64,000 nt of DNA from CAWKEY01 sp963696315 (GTDB taxonomy: Bacteria > Pseudomonadota > Gammaproteobacteria > Methylococcales > Methylomonadaceae): contig CAVOJU010000030.1 of NCBI GenBank assembly GCA_963696315.1, positions 124,001-188,000 on the forward strand, read 5' to 3'. Of this stretch, positions 10,045 to 19,512 are shown piece by piece. A program made the translations under genes and the position numbers. The notes under the pieces are model-generated. The model was not told the DNA's origin and did no database searches. It saw nothing but the letters and a program-made list of their open reading frames with translations. Position 1 is the first letter of the stretch. Each line of letters starts with the position of its first letter.

Positions 10045-10842
10045 ATGACAGCTGTAAAAATTTTCGCTGTGGCAGTGGTGTTAATGGGTCTGGGCTGGAC
10101 CTATGGACAGAAGCTGAGAAGCTACAGCGCTGACAAATTGCCCATTAACTATGTCAGAACCGAGGGTGTTTTTCAGCACCTCAGTAAAGACGAGCTGAAA
10201 ACGATTTTACGGCCCTTGGTGATGACCGGTTTTTTTGCCGCGGACATGCAGGCAATCCACAACGCCGTGGCGCAGTTGCCGTGGGTGGAATCGGTGACCG
10301 TTAAACGGGTCTGGCCTGATGCTATTGATATCAAGGTGCGTGAGCAAAAGCCTTATGTACGATGGGGCGAAAAAAGCCTTTTGAATGAACGGGGCGAGGT
10401 ATTTAGTCCGAATAATGTAGATCAGTTTCAGTTTCTGCCTTTGCTGACAGGGCCTGAGAAACAGCAAAAGAAGACGCTGGAAATCATGAAAGGCGTAAAA
10501 ACGGCATTGGCCGATCAAGCCATGGAACTGGCCGAGTTTAAGGTCAATGATCGCTGGTCATGGTCGCTCAAATTGGCCAGCGGCTTGGAAATATTGCTGG
10601 GACGAAATGAACCGTTAATGAAATTACAGCGGTTTCTGAGAACGTTGACAGTCTTGGGGCAGGAGCAGATTGAGGCCATGGCCATAGTGGATTTGAGATA
10701 TACCAACGGTTATGCCGTATCGTGGAAACCGGAAAGTGAAGAAATAGACTGGAAGAAAATTGCAAATCCAGATAAGCAAATTGACGGGAAAGTACAAAAG
10801 GCGATTCAGAGTAAAGAAAATGGCAAAAAAAACAGAGCGTAA
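10045..10842 (+). CDS. ftsQ: FtsQ, divisome assembly protein
   Basis: Bitopic membrane protein linking early and late divisome components, with FtsB/FtsL as partners. 265 aa: a single N-terminal membrane anchor (about residues 4-20), then a POTRA-like domain (about 40-110, including LPWVESVTVKRVWPD) and a periplasmic beta domain ending in a lysine-rich tail. The start follows a good site, GGAG at 10039-10042. The short cytoplasmic N-terminus is less extended than in E. coli. It is followed by ftsA, which starts inside the last codons of ftsQ. Confidence 0.93.
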   Translation: MTAVKIFAVAVVLMGLGWTYGQKLRSYSADKLPINYVRTEGVFQHLSKDELKTILRPLVMTGFFAADMQAIHNAVAQLPWVESVTVKRVWPDAIDIKVREQKPYVRWGEKSLLNERGEVFSPNNVDQFQFLPLLTGPEKQQKKTLEIMKGVKTALADQAMELAEFKVNDRWSWSLKLASGLEILLGRNEPLMKLQRFLRTLTVLGQEQIEAMAIVDLRYTNGYAVSWKPESEEIDWKKIANPDKQIDGKVQKAIQSKENGKKNRA

Positions 10843-12046
10843 TTTAATAGTCGGACTGGATATCGGTACCTCCAAGGTTGCGGCTATTGTGGGTGAGCTT
10901 ACTAATGACGGGAATATTGAAGTTATCGGCATAGGCACAACAGCCTCGCGCGGACTCAAAAAAGGCGTGGTTGTTAATCTGGAGTCGACCGTTCAATCGA
11001 TACAGCGCGCTGTTGAAGAGGCTGAATTAATGGCCGGCTGTCAGATCAAGTCTGTATTTGCCGGCATCGCAGGCAGTCATATTAGAAGTCTCAATTCTCA
11101 TGGCATCGTCGCAATCAAGGATAAGGAAGTAACCCAATATGATATAGATAGAGTCATTGATTCGGCGCGTGCGGTAGCCATTCCAGCGGATCAGAAGATA
11201 TTGCATATCTTGCCGCAGGAATTTGTGATTGATCTTCAGGACGGCATTAAAGAGCCCATCGGCATGTCCGGCATACGCCTGGAAGCAAAAGTGCATATGG
11301 TCACCGGCAGTGTCAGCGCGGCGCAGAATATTATCAAATGTATCCGGCGTTGCGGTCTGGAAGTCGATGACATGGTGCTGGAACAATTGGCATCCTGTAA
11401 CTCGGTGCTCACGGAAGATGAAAAAGAATTGGGCGTTTGTCTTATCGATATTGGCGGCGGTACTACCGATATAGCCATATTCGTAGAGGGAGCGATTAAG
11501 CATACCGCAGTTATCCCCATCGCTGGCGATCAGGTCACCAATGATATTGCGGTTGCATTACGCACCCCGACGATGAACGCAGAGGATATCAAGCGTAAAT
11601 ATGCTTGTGCACTGACACAATTGGCTCAGGTCGACGGCTCGATAGAAGTGCCGAGCATCGGAGATCGCGCGCCGCGCAAAATTTCAACGCAAAACTTGGC
11701 CGAGATTATAGAGCCACGTTATGAAGAGTTGATGTTGCTGGTTCAGGCAGAGCTGAGGCGTAGTGGCTATGAAGAATTGATTGCTGCCGGCATTGTGTTG
11801 ACCGGCGGCAGTTCAAGAGTGATGGGATTAATCGAGCTGGCGGAAGAAATCTTTCACATGCCAGTTCGAATGGGCATACCCCAAAATGTAACAGGATTAA
11901 CAGAAGTAGTGAAAAATCCGGCGCACTCCACAGGTGTCGGCTTGCTAATGTACGGCAAAGAGCATCAGAGTGGAGATAGAAGTATTGGCGCTGATGGTTC
12001 AGGGTTGTTTGCAAAAATGAAAAGTTGGTTTCAAGGTAATTTTTAA
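10820..12046 (+). CDS. ftsA: FtsA, actin-like membrane tether of the Z-ring
   Basis: Actin-fold ATPase that anchors FtsZ to the membrane and recruits later divisome proteins. The frame opens earlier, but ATG 10820 gives the standard start (MAKKTERNLIVGLDIGTSK) and 408 residues; it overlaps ftsQ by 23 bases. Visible are phosphate-binding loops GLDIGTSKV and DIGGGTTDIA, the adenosine loop LTGGSS near residue 330, and a C-terminal amphipathic helix (FAKMKSWFQGNF) that would insert in the membrane. Confidence 0.96.
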   Translation: MAKKTERNLIVGLDIGTSKVAAIVGELTNDGNIEVIGIGTTASRGLKKGVVVNLESTVQSIQRAVEEAELMAGCQIKSVFAGIAGSHIRSLNSHGIVAIKDKEVTQYDIDRVIDSARAVAIPADQKILHILPQEFVIDLQDGIKEPIGMSGIRLEAKVHMVTGSVSAAQNIIKCIRRCGLEVDDMVLEQLASCNSVLTEDEKELGVCLIDIGGGTTDIAIFVEGAIKHTAVIPIAGDQVTNDIAVALRTPTMNAEDIKRKYACALTQLAQVDGSIEVPSIGDRAPRKISTQNLAEIIEPRYEELMLLVQAELRRSGYEELIAAGIVLTGGSSRVMGLIELAEEIFHMPVRMGIPQNVTGLTEVVKNPAHSTGVGLLMYGKEHQSGDRSIGADGSGLFAKMKSWFQGNF

Positions 12047-12080
12047 TATATTTGGCCGGTTATTTTAAGAGGTGATGAAG

Positions 12081-13244
12081 ATGGCATATGAATTAATAGA
12101 TAATAGCGATACCGCAGTGATCAAGGTGATTGGTGTCGGTGGCGGTGGCGGCAATGCAGTCAATCATATGGTGGAAAGCCATATTGATGGCGTTGAGTTT
12201 ATCTGTGCGAATACCGATGCACAAGCGCTTAGAAAACTGAATATTGACACTATTATTCAGCTAGGTGTTGAGTTGACCAAGGGGCTGGGAGCAGGTACCG
12301 ATCCTGAAATTGGCAGAAAGGCCGCTGAGGAAAATAAAGACCGCATCAAAGAGGTTATTAAGGGTGCGGATATGTTGTTCCTGACCGCAGGCATGGGCGG
12401 TGGCACGGGTACGGGCGCGATTCCGGTTATTGCCGAAATTGCCCGGGAAATGGGTATACTGACTGTCGCAGTCGTGACGAAACCCTTTTTGTTTGAAGGC
12501 AAAAAGAAGCTGGCTGTGGCGGAAGCCGGCATTGCAGAGCTGGAAAGATATGTTGACTCACTGATTACCATTCCCAATCAAAAATTACTGCCGGTATTGG
12601 GGGGTACGACTTCTCTGATGGATGCGTTTAAGGCCGCCAATGGCGTATTGCTCGATGCGGTACAGGGCATTACCGAACTGATAGTGCATCCGGGTATGAT
12701 TAACGTCGATTTTGCCGATGTAAGAACGGTGATGTCCGGCATGGGTGCGGCCATTATGGGTATGGGGTCGGCTACAGGCGAACATCGGGCTAGGCAAGCC
12801 GCTGAAAAAGCTATCGCCTGCCCATTACTGGAAGATATCAATCTGCAGGGTGCGCGCGGGATTTTGGTCAATATTACGGCGGCCAATATGGGTATTGCCG
12901 AATTTGACGAAGTGGGCAATATCGTTCATCAATTTGCCTCCGAAGACGCCGTGATCAAGATCGGAACTGCTATTGATCCGAGTTTGGGAGACGAAATTAA
13001 AGTAACGGTGCTTGCGACCGGTATGGGTTTGCCCCCGCAAGCGCTTAAAGCGCCAGTGAAGCTGGTACAGAAAGTTGCTGCCGGCGTGATTAACTACGAT
13101 GAACTGGAAAAGCCTGCGGTACTGCGTCAACGCTCTGAAAACAGAGCTGAAGGCAGAGAAACCCGGTTTGGCGCACAGCCCAAAAAAGAGATGGATTTAG
13201 ATTATCTGGATATTCCTGCCTTTCTAAGACGTCAGGCTGATTGA
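12081..13244 (+). CDS. ftsZ: FtsZ, tubulin-like division GTPase
   Basis: Forms the cytokinetic ring at midcell. The frame can begin at a GTG at 12072, but AAGAGGTGA at 12067-12075 sits at proper distance from the ATG at 12081, so this start (387 aa) is preferred. Visible motifs are the GTP-binding GGGGGNAVNH, the tubulin signature GGGTGTGAIP and the T7 region NVDFADV. The C-terminal conserved peptide DYLDIPAFLRRQ, which binds FtsA/ZipA, is intact. It ends the dcw block; lpxC follows after a 184-base gap. Confidence 0.98.
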   Translation: MAYELIDNSDTAVIKVIGVGGGGGNAVNHMVESHIDGVEFICANTDAQALRKLNIDTIIQLGVELTKGLGAGTDPEIGRKAAEENKDRIKEVIKGADMLFLTAGMGGGTGTGAIPVIAEIAREMGILTVAVVTKPFLFEGKKKLAVAEAGIAELERYVDSLITIPNQKLLPVLGGTTSLMDAFKAANGVLLDAVQGITELIVHPGMINVDFADVRTVMSGMGAAIMGMGSATGEHRARQAAEKAIACPLLEDINLQGARGILVNITAANMGIAEFDEVGNIVHQFASEDAVIKIGTAIDPSLGDEIKVTVLATGMGLPPQALKAPVKLVQKVAAGVINYDELEKPAVLRQRSENRAEGRETRFGAQPKKEMDLDYLDIPAFLRRQAD

Positions 13245-13356
13245 TTCCCTGCGGGTTACTGAGACACCTCGGCCTTTTCAAATTGAAAAGGTTGGGGTGG
13301 CAATATAAATCCTTATTGTTTCTATGGCGTCGGTTGTTTATTTGTGGCAAAGTTGG

Positions 13357-13382
13357 AATAGCCTCCTGTTTTGGAGGCTATT
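13357..13382 (+). other. Perfect 10-bp inverted repeat upstream of lpxC
   Basis: AATAGCCTCC (13357-13366) and GGAGGCTATT (13373-13382) form a hairpin with a six-base loop, 46 bases before the lpxC ATG. An imperfect repeat of CCTTTTCAA with TTGAAAAGG lies upstream at about 13273-13291. No long T-run follows directly, so either could be an attenuator or weak terminator of the ftsZ transcript, or a leader hairpin of lpxC. Confidence 0.55.
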
Positions 13383-13428
13383 ATGATAAGATTCCAGTTT
13401 TTTACCTTTATTCGGCGTTATTTATTTT

Positions 13429-14352
13429 ATGATTAAACAGCGAACTTTAAAAAATACAATTAGAGCCACCGGCGTAGGATTACATACGGGTGAAAAAGTG
13501 TATTTGACTTTGCGTCCGGCTGAGCCCAATACGGGCATCAGGTTTCGCCGCGTTGACTTTGAAAAGCCAGTTGTTATTGAGGCCACGCCACTCAATGTAG
13601 GTGAAACCGTGTTGTCTACAACACTGGTTGCCGGCGACATAAAAATTTCAACCATCGAACATTTACTTTCTGCTTTTGCAGGATTGGGTATTGATAATGC
13701 CATCATTGATGTGAGCGCAGGCGAGGTGCCGATCATGGATGGCAGTGCCGGCCCTTTCGTATTTTTGCTGCAATCGGCTGGAGTCGAAGAGCAGGACTGC
13801 CCAAAACAGTATATACGTATTAAGCGCAGCATAAGAGTAGATGAAGATGATAAATGGGCGGCTTTCGAACCTTTTGATGGTTTTAAAGTGACCTTTACCA
13901 TCGATTTTGAACATCCGGCTTTTCCAGAACACGTCAAGACCGCGACCATGGATTTTTCATCCACCACCTTTGTTAAGGAAGTCAGTCGTGCCAGAACCTT
14001 TGGATTCATGAAAGATATTGATATGCTCCGCGAGAATAATCTGGCTTTGGGTGGCAGTCTTGATAATGCTATCGTGGTAGATGAGGGCAAAGTGATGAAT
14101 GAAGACGGTCTGCGTTATGCAGATGAATTTGTTAAGCACAAAATTCTGGATGCTATTGGTGACTTATACCTGTTGGGGCATAGTTTGATCGGTGCCTTCA
14201 CTGGCTATAAATCCGGACATGGCCTGAACAATAAATTGCTTCGCACCTTGCTCGATGACAAGGATGCCTGGGAAATGGTGACCTTTAGCGAAGAAGAGTC
14301 AGCCCCGATTTCTTTTATGCGTGCAGCGCAATCACCAAGACCAGCTGCCTAA
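13429..14352 (+). CDS. lpxC: LpxC, UDP-3-O-acyl-GlcNAc deacetylase
   Basis: Zinc-dependent deacetylase, the committed step of lipid A synthesis, so the cell makes lipopolysaccharide. 307 aa. Motifs include TGVGLHTGEKV, STIEHLLSAFAG (first zinc histidine), PIMDGSAGPF and HKILDAIGD (zinc His and Asp) near residue 236, with a later catalytic GHSLIGAF histidine. The start has only a weak ribosome binding site after an A/T-rich leader, which may mean post-transcriptional control. Confidence 0.97.
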   Translation: MIKQRTLKNTIRATGVGLHTGEKVYLTLRPAEPNTGIRFRRVDFEKPVVIEATPLNVGETVLSTTLVAGDIKISTIEHLLSAFAGLGIDNAIIDVSAGEVPIMDGSAGPFVFLLQSAGVEEQDCPKQYIRIKRSIRVDEDDKWAAFEPFDGFKVTFTIDFEHPAFPEHVKTATMDFSSTTFVKEVSRARTFGFMKDIDMLRENNLALGGSLDNAIVVDEGKVMNEDGLRYADEFVKHKILDAIGDLYLLGHSLIGAFTGYKSGHGLNNKLLRTLLDDKDAWEMVTFSEEESAPISFMRAAQSPRPAA

Positions 14353-14378
14353 AAGTCCCCTTCAAGCCAGGTCCGGTA

Positions 14379-14834
14379 TTATTCGGATAACCGTTCCAGC
14401 GTTGCGCTTAACTTTAGCAACGCTTGCTTCAATCGTTCATCCGACATCATGAGTCCATGATTCCGGATGAGCTTTATTTTTTCAGGCGACGGCAAATTTG
14501 CCTTACGGCCTTTCTGGACGTCGGTTGTCGGCTGCTTAGTGAGTAGTTTCAGCTGCATCAGCTCGACTGTTTCTTTTGTTGCCGGTGCGATAGCGGCAAG
14601 AATGGCTTGTTTATAAAAACGCAGTTGCGATGCCCATGTGGCGGAGTCCGTATACACAAGCAGTTTCTTGTTGCTGATGACGCAGTGCTGTGCATGGCAT
14701 TTTAAATCATCCGGTAATACCGCCCGAATCTCTTCTAGAACCCGATGTTGTTGTTCAATCCGGCTGTAAAAATTCGCAATGGCGCGGCTTTGATAGGACA
14801 GGGCCGATTTAAAGGTAGTGTTTTTACTGAGCAT
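14379..14834 (-). CDS. dciA: DciA (DUF721), replicative helicase loader/operator
   Basis: 151 aa, no signal peptide or membrane segment. The N-terminal half (conserved WASQLRFYKQAIL core, about residues 65-80) matches the DUF721/DciA family, which helps load DnaB helicase in bacteria lacking DnaC. The position next to lpxC, converging on it, is the classical dciA location in gammaproteobacteria, where secA normally lies close by. Here secA is 14.6 kb away, beyond the hydrogenase island. The family call is firm from context and the core motif; the function comes from the family. Confidence 0.8.
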   Translation of the reverse strand: MLSKNTTFKSALSYQSRAIANFYSRIEQQHRVLEEIRAVLPDDLKCHAQHCVISNKKLLVYTDSATWASQLRFYKQAILAAIAPATKETVELMQLKLLTKQPTTDVQKGRKANLPSPEKIKLIRNHGLMMSDERLKQALLKLSATLERLSE

Positions 14835-14963
14835 TACAATCCATGGATAACAGTCTGGCGTTAGAGTTTATAGATTTTCAAAAAGGGCAAAATTGTAAGA
14901 AAATTTGGTTGGATATGATTAAATGCCCTGCTGAATAGAGAGATCTCGATAACGGGAGATAAA

Positions 14964-16752
14964 ATGCGCCAGTTTATTGATGCCCTCGTAGAAAAATTTC
15001 AGCACCAGTCAACGCATTTGTTGATGATTCTCCGGGAAATCCAGTCCAGCTACCAGCATATTCCTGGGCCCGCGATAGAGCAGCTTGCTAAGTTATTACA
15101 AATTCCCCGTACCCAAATTATCAGCGTTGTTGAATTCTACAGTTTTTTTCATTTAGCGCCCAGAGGCGAATATGAGCTGTTGATGAGTGATTCGATTACG
15201 GATCACATGCTGGGCAAGAAAAGCCTGATCGACTATTTCGCCCAAAAACTGAACGTTGCCGTCGGTGAAGTGCGCCAAGACGGCGTGGTCAGTCTGGATA
15301 ATACTTCCTGCACAGGCATGTGCGATCAAGGCCCGGCAGGACTGGTTAATGGGTATGCTTTAACGCGCCTGGACAGGCCAACGAATTGATCAAATTACCG
15401 ATTTAATTAATCAGCAACAGCCCCTTGCCGATTGGCCTGCCGAGTTGTTTAGGGTGGAAGACAATATCCTCAGAGCCGGCCCGTTGTTGAAACAACAGAT
15501 TGAGCAAGGCGCCGCTCTCAGGGCAATGTTGAAAAGAGGCCTCAAAGAAACCCTGGCTGAGCTCGAAAAATCAGGATTACGGGGGCGAGGAGGCGCCGGA
15601 TTTAATACTGCACTGAAATGGCGGTTTTGCTCCGAAGCACACGATAGCCAGCGCTATGTGGTTTGCAATGCAGACGAGGGTGAGCCGGGAACTTTCAAGG
15701 ACCGGGTGCTGTTAAATTCCTTTGCCCATGATGTATTTGAGGGCATGACCTTATGCGCTGCCATCATCGGCGCTAACAAGGCTTCTTATATTTGCGTGGC
15801 GAATATTTATATCTTTACGAAAAACTGCAAAGCGTGTTGGATGAACGCCGAAAAGCCGGCTTGTTGGCGTAATGATATTTTGGGCGCCGGGTTGGATTTT
15901 GATATTGCAATCTGTCTGGGGGCCGGGGCTTATATTTGCGGTGAAGAATCAACGTTAATCGAGTCCCTGGAGGGTAAATGCGGCATTCCTCGTAACCGTC
16001 CGCCGTACCCGGTGACACATGGCTATTTAGGCAAACCGACTGTCGTTGATAATGTTGAGACCTTCATGGCTGCAGCCTGCATTGCCGTTAACGGCGGCAA
16101 CTGGTTTGCCAAAGTGGGTACGGAAAAATCAAAGGGTACCAAAATCCTCAGTATCAGCGGCGATTGTGCGCGTCCGGGCATCTACGAATTCCCGTTTGGA
16201 AGCAGCATCAGGGCTATTTTAGGCGATTGCGGGGCATTTGATGTATTGGGCGTTCAGGTGGGCGGTCCCTCAGGAACATTTATATCTGACCGGGAATTTG
16301 ATCGGCTACTGGCTTTTGAGGATTTAGCCACCGCAGGATCGTTCATTGTTTTCAATACCAGCCGTAATATTCTGAGTATTGTGCAGAATTTCACTCATTT
16401 TTTCGCACATGAAAGTTGTGGCTTTTGTACTCCATGCCGAGTGGGAACAGCCTTGTTGAAGAAGCAGTTTGATAAAATCATTGAGGGTCATGGCTCGGCG
16501 GGCGATGTCGTGGCACTGGAAGAATTGTGTCAATTGACAAAAAAATACAGCCATTGCGGATTGGGGCAGAGCGCTGCGAATCCGCTATTAACGACCCTGG
16601 AACGCTACCCCGAACTGTATCAAAAGCAGTTGAAGAAAATCAGTTATGAACCCGGATTTGATCTGGATAGCGCGCTGGCGACGGCGCGGCGGTTGGCAAA
16701 GCGTAATGACGCCAATGCGCATTTAGGGCAAATCGGAGAAGATCATCAGTGA
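14964..16752 (+). pseudogene. hoxF: HoxF-type diaphorase subunit, first tandem copy, three frameshifts
   Basis: Flavin/Fe-S NADH-oxidising subunit of an NAD-reducing [NiFe] hydrogenase, with a NuoE/HoxE-like N-terminal domain followed by a NuoF-like domain. The NuoE-like part (14964 to about 15380) stops after LTRLDRP. One base less in the AA at 15380-15381 restores RIDQITDLIN in frame 1. A missing G near 15780 and an extra base near 15868 scramble about 30 residues (expected GFLYLRGEYLYLYEKLQ). Flavin and nucleotide motifs (RGRGGAGFN, ADEGEPGTFKD) and the cluster motif ESCGFCTPCRVG are intact. It is a clear paralogue of the next gene but well diverged in sequence, so this is not a recent duplication. 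It may be a decaying pseudogene or a good gene with sequence errors. Confidence 0.85.
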
Positions 16753-16880
16753 AATCGTCAAGATTGGCGGCAGAGCGCTACTTTTCGGACATGGACAGGC
16801 CAGCAAGGAAATTATGTTGGTTATAGTTAGATAATCCTCTATATTATGGATAAACAAGATTGATGAAGCCGGGACATAAT

Positions 16881-18701
16881 ATGCGACAATTTATTCAAGA
16901 TCTCGCAGAAAAAAATCACTACCAAGCAACGCATTTGTTGCACATTCTTAGGGAAGTTCAATCCCGTTATCATTATATTCCGGACCAAGCGATTGAACAG
17001 ATAGCCGAGGTATTAAACATATCCCGCACCCAAATTTCCGGTGTCGTCGAGTTTTACAGCTTTTTTCACTTAACGCCCCGTGGACAATACGAACTTTTTA
17101 TAAGTGATTCCATTACTGATCATATGTTGGGCAAACAGGGCTTGATCAACTACTTGTCTGAAAAATTGAATGTGGGGGTTGGCGAAGTCCGTAAAGATGG
17201 GATAGTCAGTCTGGACAATACCTCCTGTACCGGTATGTGTGATCAAGGCCCGGCCGGGTTGGTGAACGGTTATGCCTTAACCCGCCTGGATCGCCCCCGG
17301 ATTGATCAGATTACTGATTTGATCAATCGACAGGAGCCGCTGGAGCAATGGCCGAGCGAATTTTTTCAGGTAGACGACAATATAATCAAGCCGGGATTAT
17401 TGTTAAACCATCCGATAAATCAGGGTTCCGCACTGCAATCGGCGTTTAAACGCGGCCTTAAAGAAACCTTGGCAGAGATTGATAAGTCAGATTTACGCGG
17501 TCGCGGTGGCGCTGGCTATAACACTGCCTGGAAATGGCATCTTTGTTATGAAGGGCCTGAAGAGGATCCGTTTTGTGATATCGCTACGCAATATCAGCTA
17601 GAACGCTATGTCGTATGTAATGCCGACGAAGGCGAACCGGGAACCTTTAAGGATAGAGTGTTATTAAATTCTTATGCGCATCAGGTTGTTGAAGGTATAA
17701 CCTTGTGTGCAGCGATTATCGGTGCCAGGCAGGGCTTTATATATATGCGTGGCGAATATCTGTATCTTTACGAGAAACTGCAAAACGTGCTGGATGCGCG
17801 CCGTCAGGCTGGTTTATTGGGCAACAATATTCTCAACCAAGGATTAAATTTTGATATTGAAATCTGTCTTGGGGCAGGCGCCTATATTTGTGGTGAAAGT
17901 TCGGCCTTGCTGGAATCGCTGGAAGGAAAGATAGGAATTCCCCGCAATCGTCCGCCTAGCGCAGTAGTTAAGGGCTATCTAGGCAAGCCCACCGTTGTCA
18001 ATAACGTCGAAACCTTTATGGCGGCGGCGGCTATTGCAGTAAACGGCGGGGAATGGTTTGCCAACTTCGGCACGGAAAAATCAAAAGGCACCAAACTACT
18101 GAGTATTTGCGGTGACTGTTCTCGCCCCGGCATTTACGAATATCCGTTTGGCACCTCCATCCAGACGGTCTTGAACGATTGTGGGGCAAGCGATGTATTG
18201 GGCATTCAAATAGGCGGACCATCAGGCACGTTTATTTCTAACCAGGAATTGGGCCGTACGCTGGCTTTTGAGGATTTATCCACAGGCGGAGCATTTGTTG
18301 TATTCAATAACAGCCGAAATGTTCTCGATATTGTTAATAATTACACGCATTTTTTTGCGCATGAAAGTTGCGGATTTTGTACACCCTGCCGTGTTGGCAC
18401 CTCGTTATTAAAAAAGCAGCTTGATAAAATTGTTGAAGGTCATGGTTCGGCAGGTGATGTAGTTGCCCTTGAAGAGCTCTGTCAGATTTTAAAAACACAT
18501 AGCCACTGCGGCCTGGGGAAGACGGCAGCAAATCCCGTGCTATCGACTTTGGGACGTTATCCCGAATTGTATCAAGGCCAGTTAAAAAAAATCAGTTTTG
18601 AACCGGGGTTTGATTTGGATGGAGCACTGGAAACAGCCCGGCGATTGGCAAAACGAAACGATGCCGGAGCGCATTTAGATCAGGTGGAGGCAGAATTTTG
18701 A
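16881..18701 (+). CDS. hoxF: HoxF-type diaphorase subunit (NuoE-NuoF fusion), second copy
   Basis: 606 aa, matching the fused HoxF of the Ralstonia-type soluble NAD-reducing hydrogenase (about 602 aa). Residues 1-160 are NuoE-like, with the SCTGMC cysteine pair; the upstream C-x4-C pair of canonical NuoE is not seen (SDSITDHML occupies that place). Residues about 170-600 are NuoF-like: FMN loop RGRGGAGYN, NAD loop ADEGEPGTFKD, and the 4Fe-4S motif ESCGFCTPCR. The start at 16881 is chosen because its GGGACATAAT-ATG context copies that of the first hoxF; a TTG at 16860 and ATG at 16863 are alternatives. Its stop overlaps the hoxU TTG start. It transfers electrons between the hydrogenase module and NAD(H) in the cytoplasm. 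Confidence 0.93.
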   Translation: MRQFIQDLAEKNHYQATHLLHILREVQSRYHYIPDQAIEQIAEVLNISRTQISGVVEFYSFFHLTPRGQYELFISDSITDHMLGKQGLINYLSEKLNVGVGEVRKDGIVSLDNTSCTGMCDQGPAGLVNGYALTRLDRPRIDQITDLINRQEPLEQWPSEFFQVDDNIIKPGLLLNHPINQGSALQSAFKRGLKETLAEIDKSDLRGRGGAGYNTAWKWHLCYEGPEEDPFCDIATQYQLERYVVCNADEGEPGTFKDRVLLNSYAHQVVEGITLCAAIIGARQGFIYMRGEYLYLYEKLQNVLDARRQAGLLGNNILNQGLNFDIEICLGAGAYICGESSALLESLEGKIGIPRNRPPSAVVKGYLGKPTVVNNVETFMAAAAIAVNGGEWFANFGTEKSKGTKLLSICGDCSRPGIYEYPFGTSIQTVLNDCGASDVLGIQIGGPSGTFISNQELGRTLAFEDLSTGGAFVVFNNSRNVLDIVNNYTHFFAHESCGFCTPCRVGTSLLKKQLDKIVEGHGSAGDVVALEELCQILKTHSHCGLGKTAANPVLSTLGRYPELYQGQLKKISFEPGFDLDGALETARRLAKRNDAGAHLDQVEAEF

Positions 18702-19510
18702 ATAAGACCATCACGATTGACGGCAAAATTATTGCCTTTGAGGAAGGGCAGACCATCATGGAGGCCGCAACAGCCGCCGGTGTTTATATCCCGCATTTAT
18801 GTCATCATCCGGAATTTACCCCCCATGGCAGCTGCAAGCTGTGTTCGGTACGAGTGAATGGGCGCATATGTTCGGCCTGCACGTTCCCGGCAAAAGAAGG
18901 CCAGGAGGTACTCAGCAACAGCAAAGAATTAAACGATGACAGGAAAAGACTCACGCAGATGCTGTTTGTAGAAGGCAATCATTTTTGCCCGTCCTGCGAA
19001 AAAACCGGCAACTGTCAATTGCAGGCGGTTGCTTATCATTTGAATATGCTCGACAACCACTTTCCGCATTTTTATCCCAACCGGGAAATAGACGCTTCTC
19101 ATCCGGAGGTAATGATTGACCATAATCGCTGTATTTTTTGTACGCTGTGCGTCAGGGCGAGTCAGCAAAAGGACGGTAAAAACGTGTTTGCCATCAGTGG
19201 CGGGCGCAGCATTCATAAACACCTGATTGTTAACGCCCAAAGCGGACTGTTAAAAGATACCGATTTAGATGCCACAGACCAGGCTGCGCACATTTGTCCA
19301 ACCGGAGCAATTCTGATTAAGCACACCGGTTATCAGGTGCCGATTGGCGAACGAATTTATGATCATGAACAAATCGATCAAGTCAGCATGACCGTATCCG
19401 GTTCCCGGTCGATTGCGGCACTACTGGACTTCACGGATGAAGGAAATGCCGACGACTGCCGGGAGCCAGTCGCGGCCACCATCCCCGGCATTCGAAACGG
19501 AGCATCCTAA
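18698..19510 (+). CDS. hoxU: HoxU, Fe-S diaphorase subunit of NAD-reducing hydrogenase
   Basis: NuoG-N-terminal-like electron-relay subunit linking HoxF to HoxY. 270 aa: an N-terminal 2Fe-2S ferredoxin domain (CHHPEF, GSCKLCSV, CSACTFPA), the His-Cys cluster region (GNHFCPSCEKTGNCQ) and a cysteine-rich ferredoxin segment (NRCIFCTLC, then CPTGAI). The start is TTG at 18698, supported by GGTGGAGG seven bases upstream and by overlap with the hoxF stop. About 30 residues after VPIGERIYDHEQ exceed the usual HoxU length and match no motif I know. Confidence 0.94.
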   Translation: MNKTITIDGKIIAFEEGQTIMEAATAAGVYIPHLCHHPEFTPHGSCKLCSVRVNGRICSACTFPAKEGQEVLSNSKELNDDRKRLTQMLFVEGNHFCPSCEKTGNCQLQAVAYHLNMLDNHFPHFYPNREIDASHPEVMIDHNRCIFCTLCVRASQQKDGKNVFAISGGRSIHKHLIVNAQSGLLKDTDLDATDQAAHICPTGAILIKHTGYQVPIGERIYDHEQIDQVSMTVSGSRSIAALLDFTDEGNADDCREPVAATIPGIRNGAS

Positions 19511-19512
19511 GC

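Noticed and set aside
14835..14963. Sigma54-type (-24/-12) promoter ahead of the hydrogenase genes
   Set aside because: I looked for GG-N10-GC spacing, as many hydrogenase operons use sigma54, but found no convincing match. Weak sigma70-like boxes (TTGTAA, TATGAT) are badly spaced.
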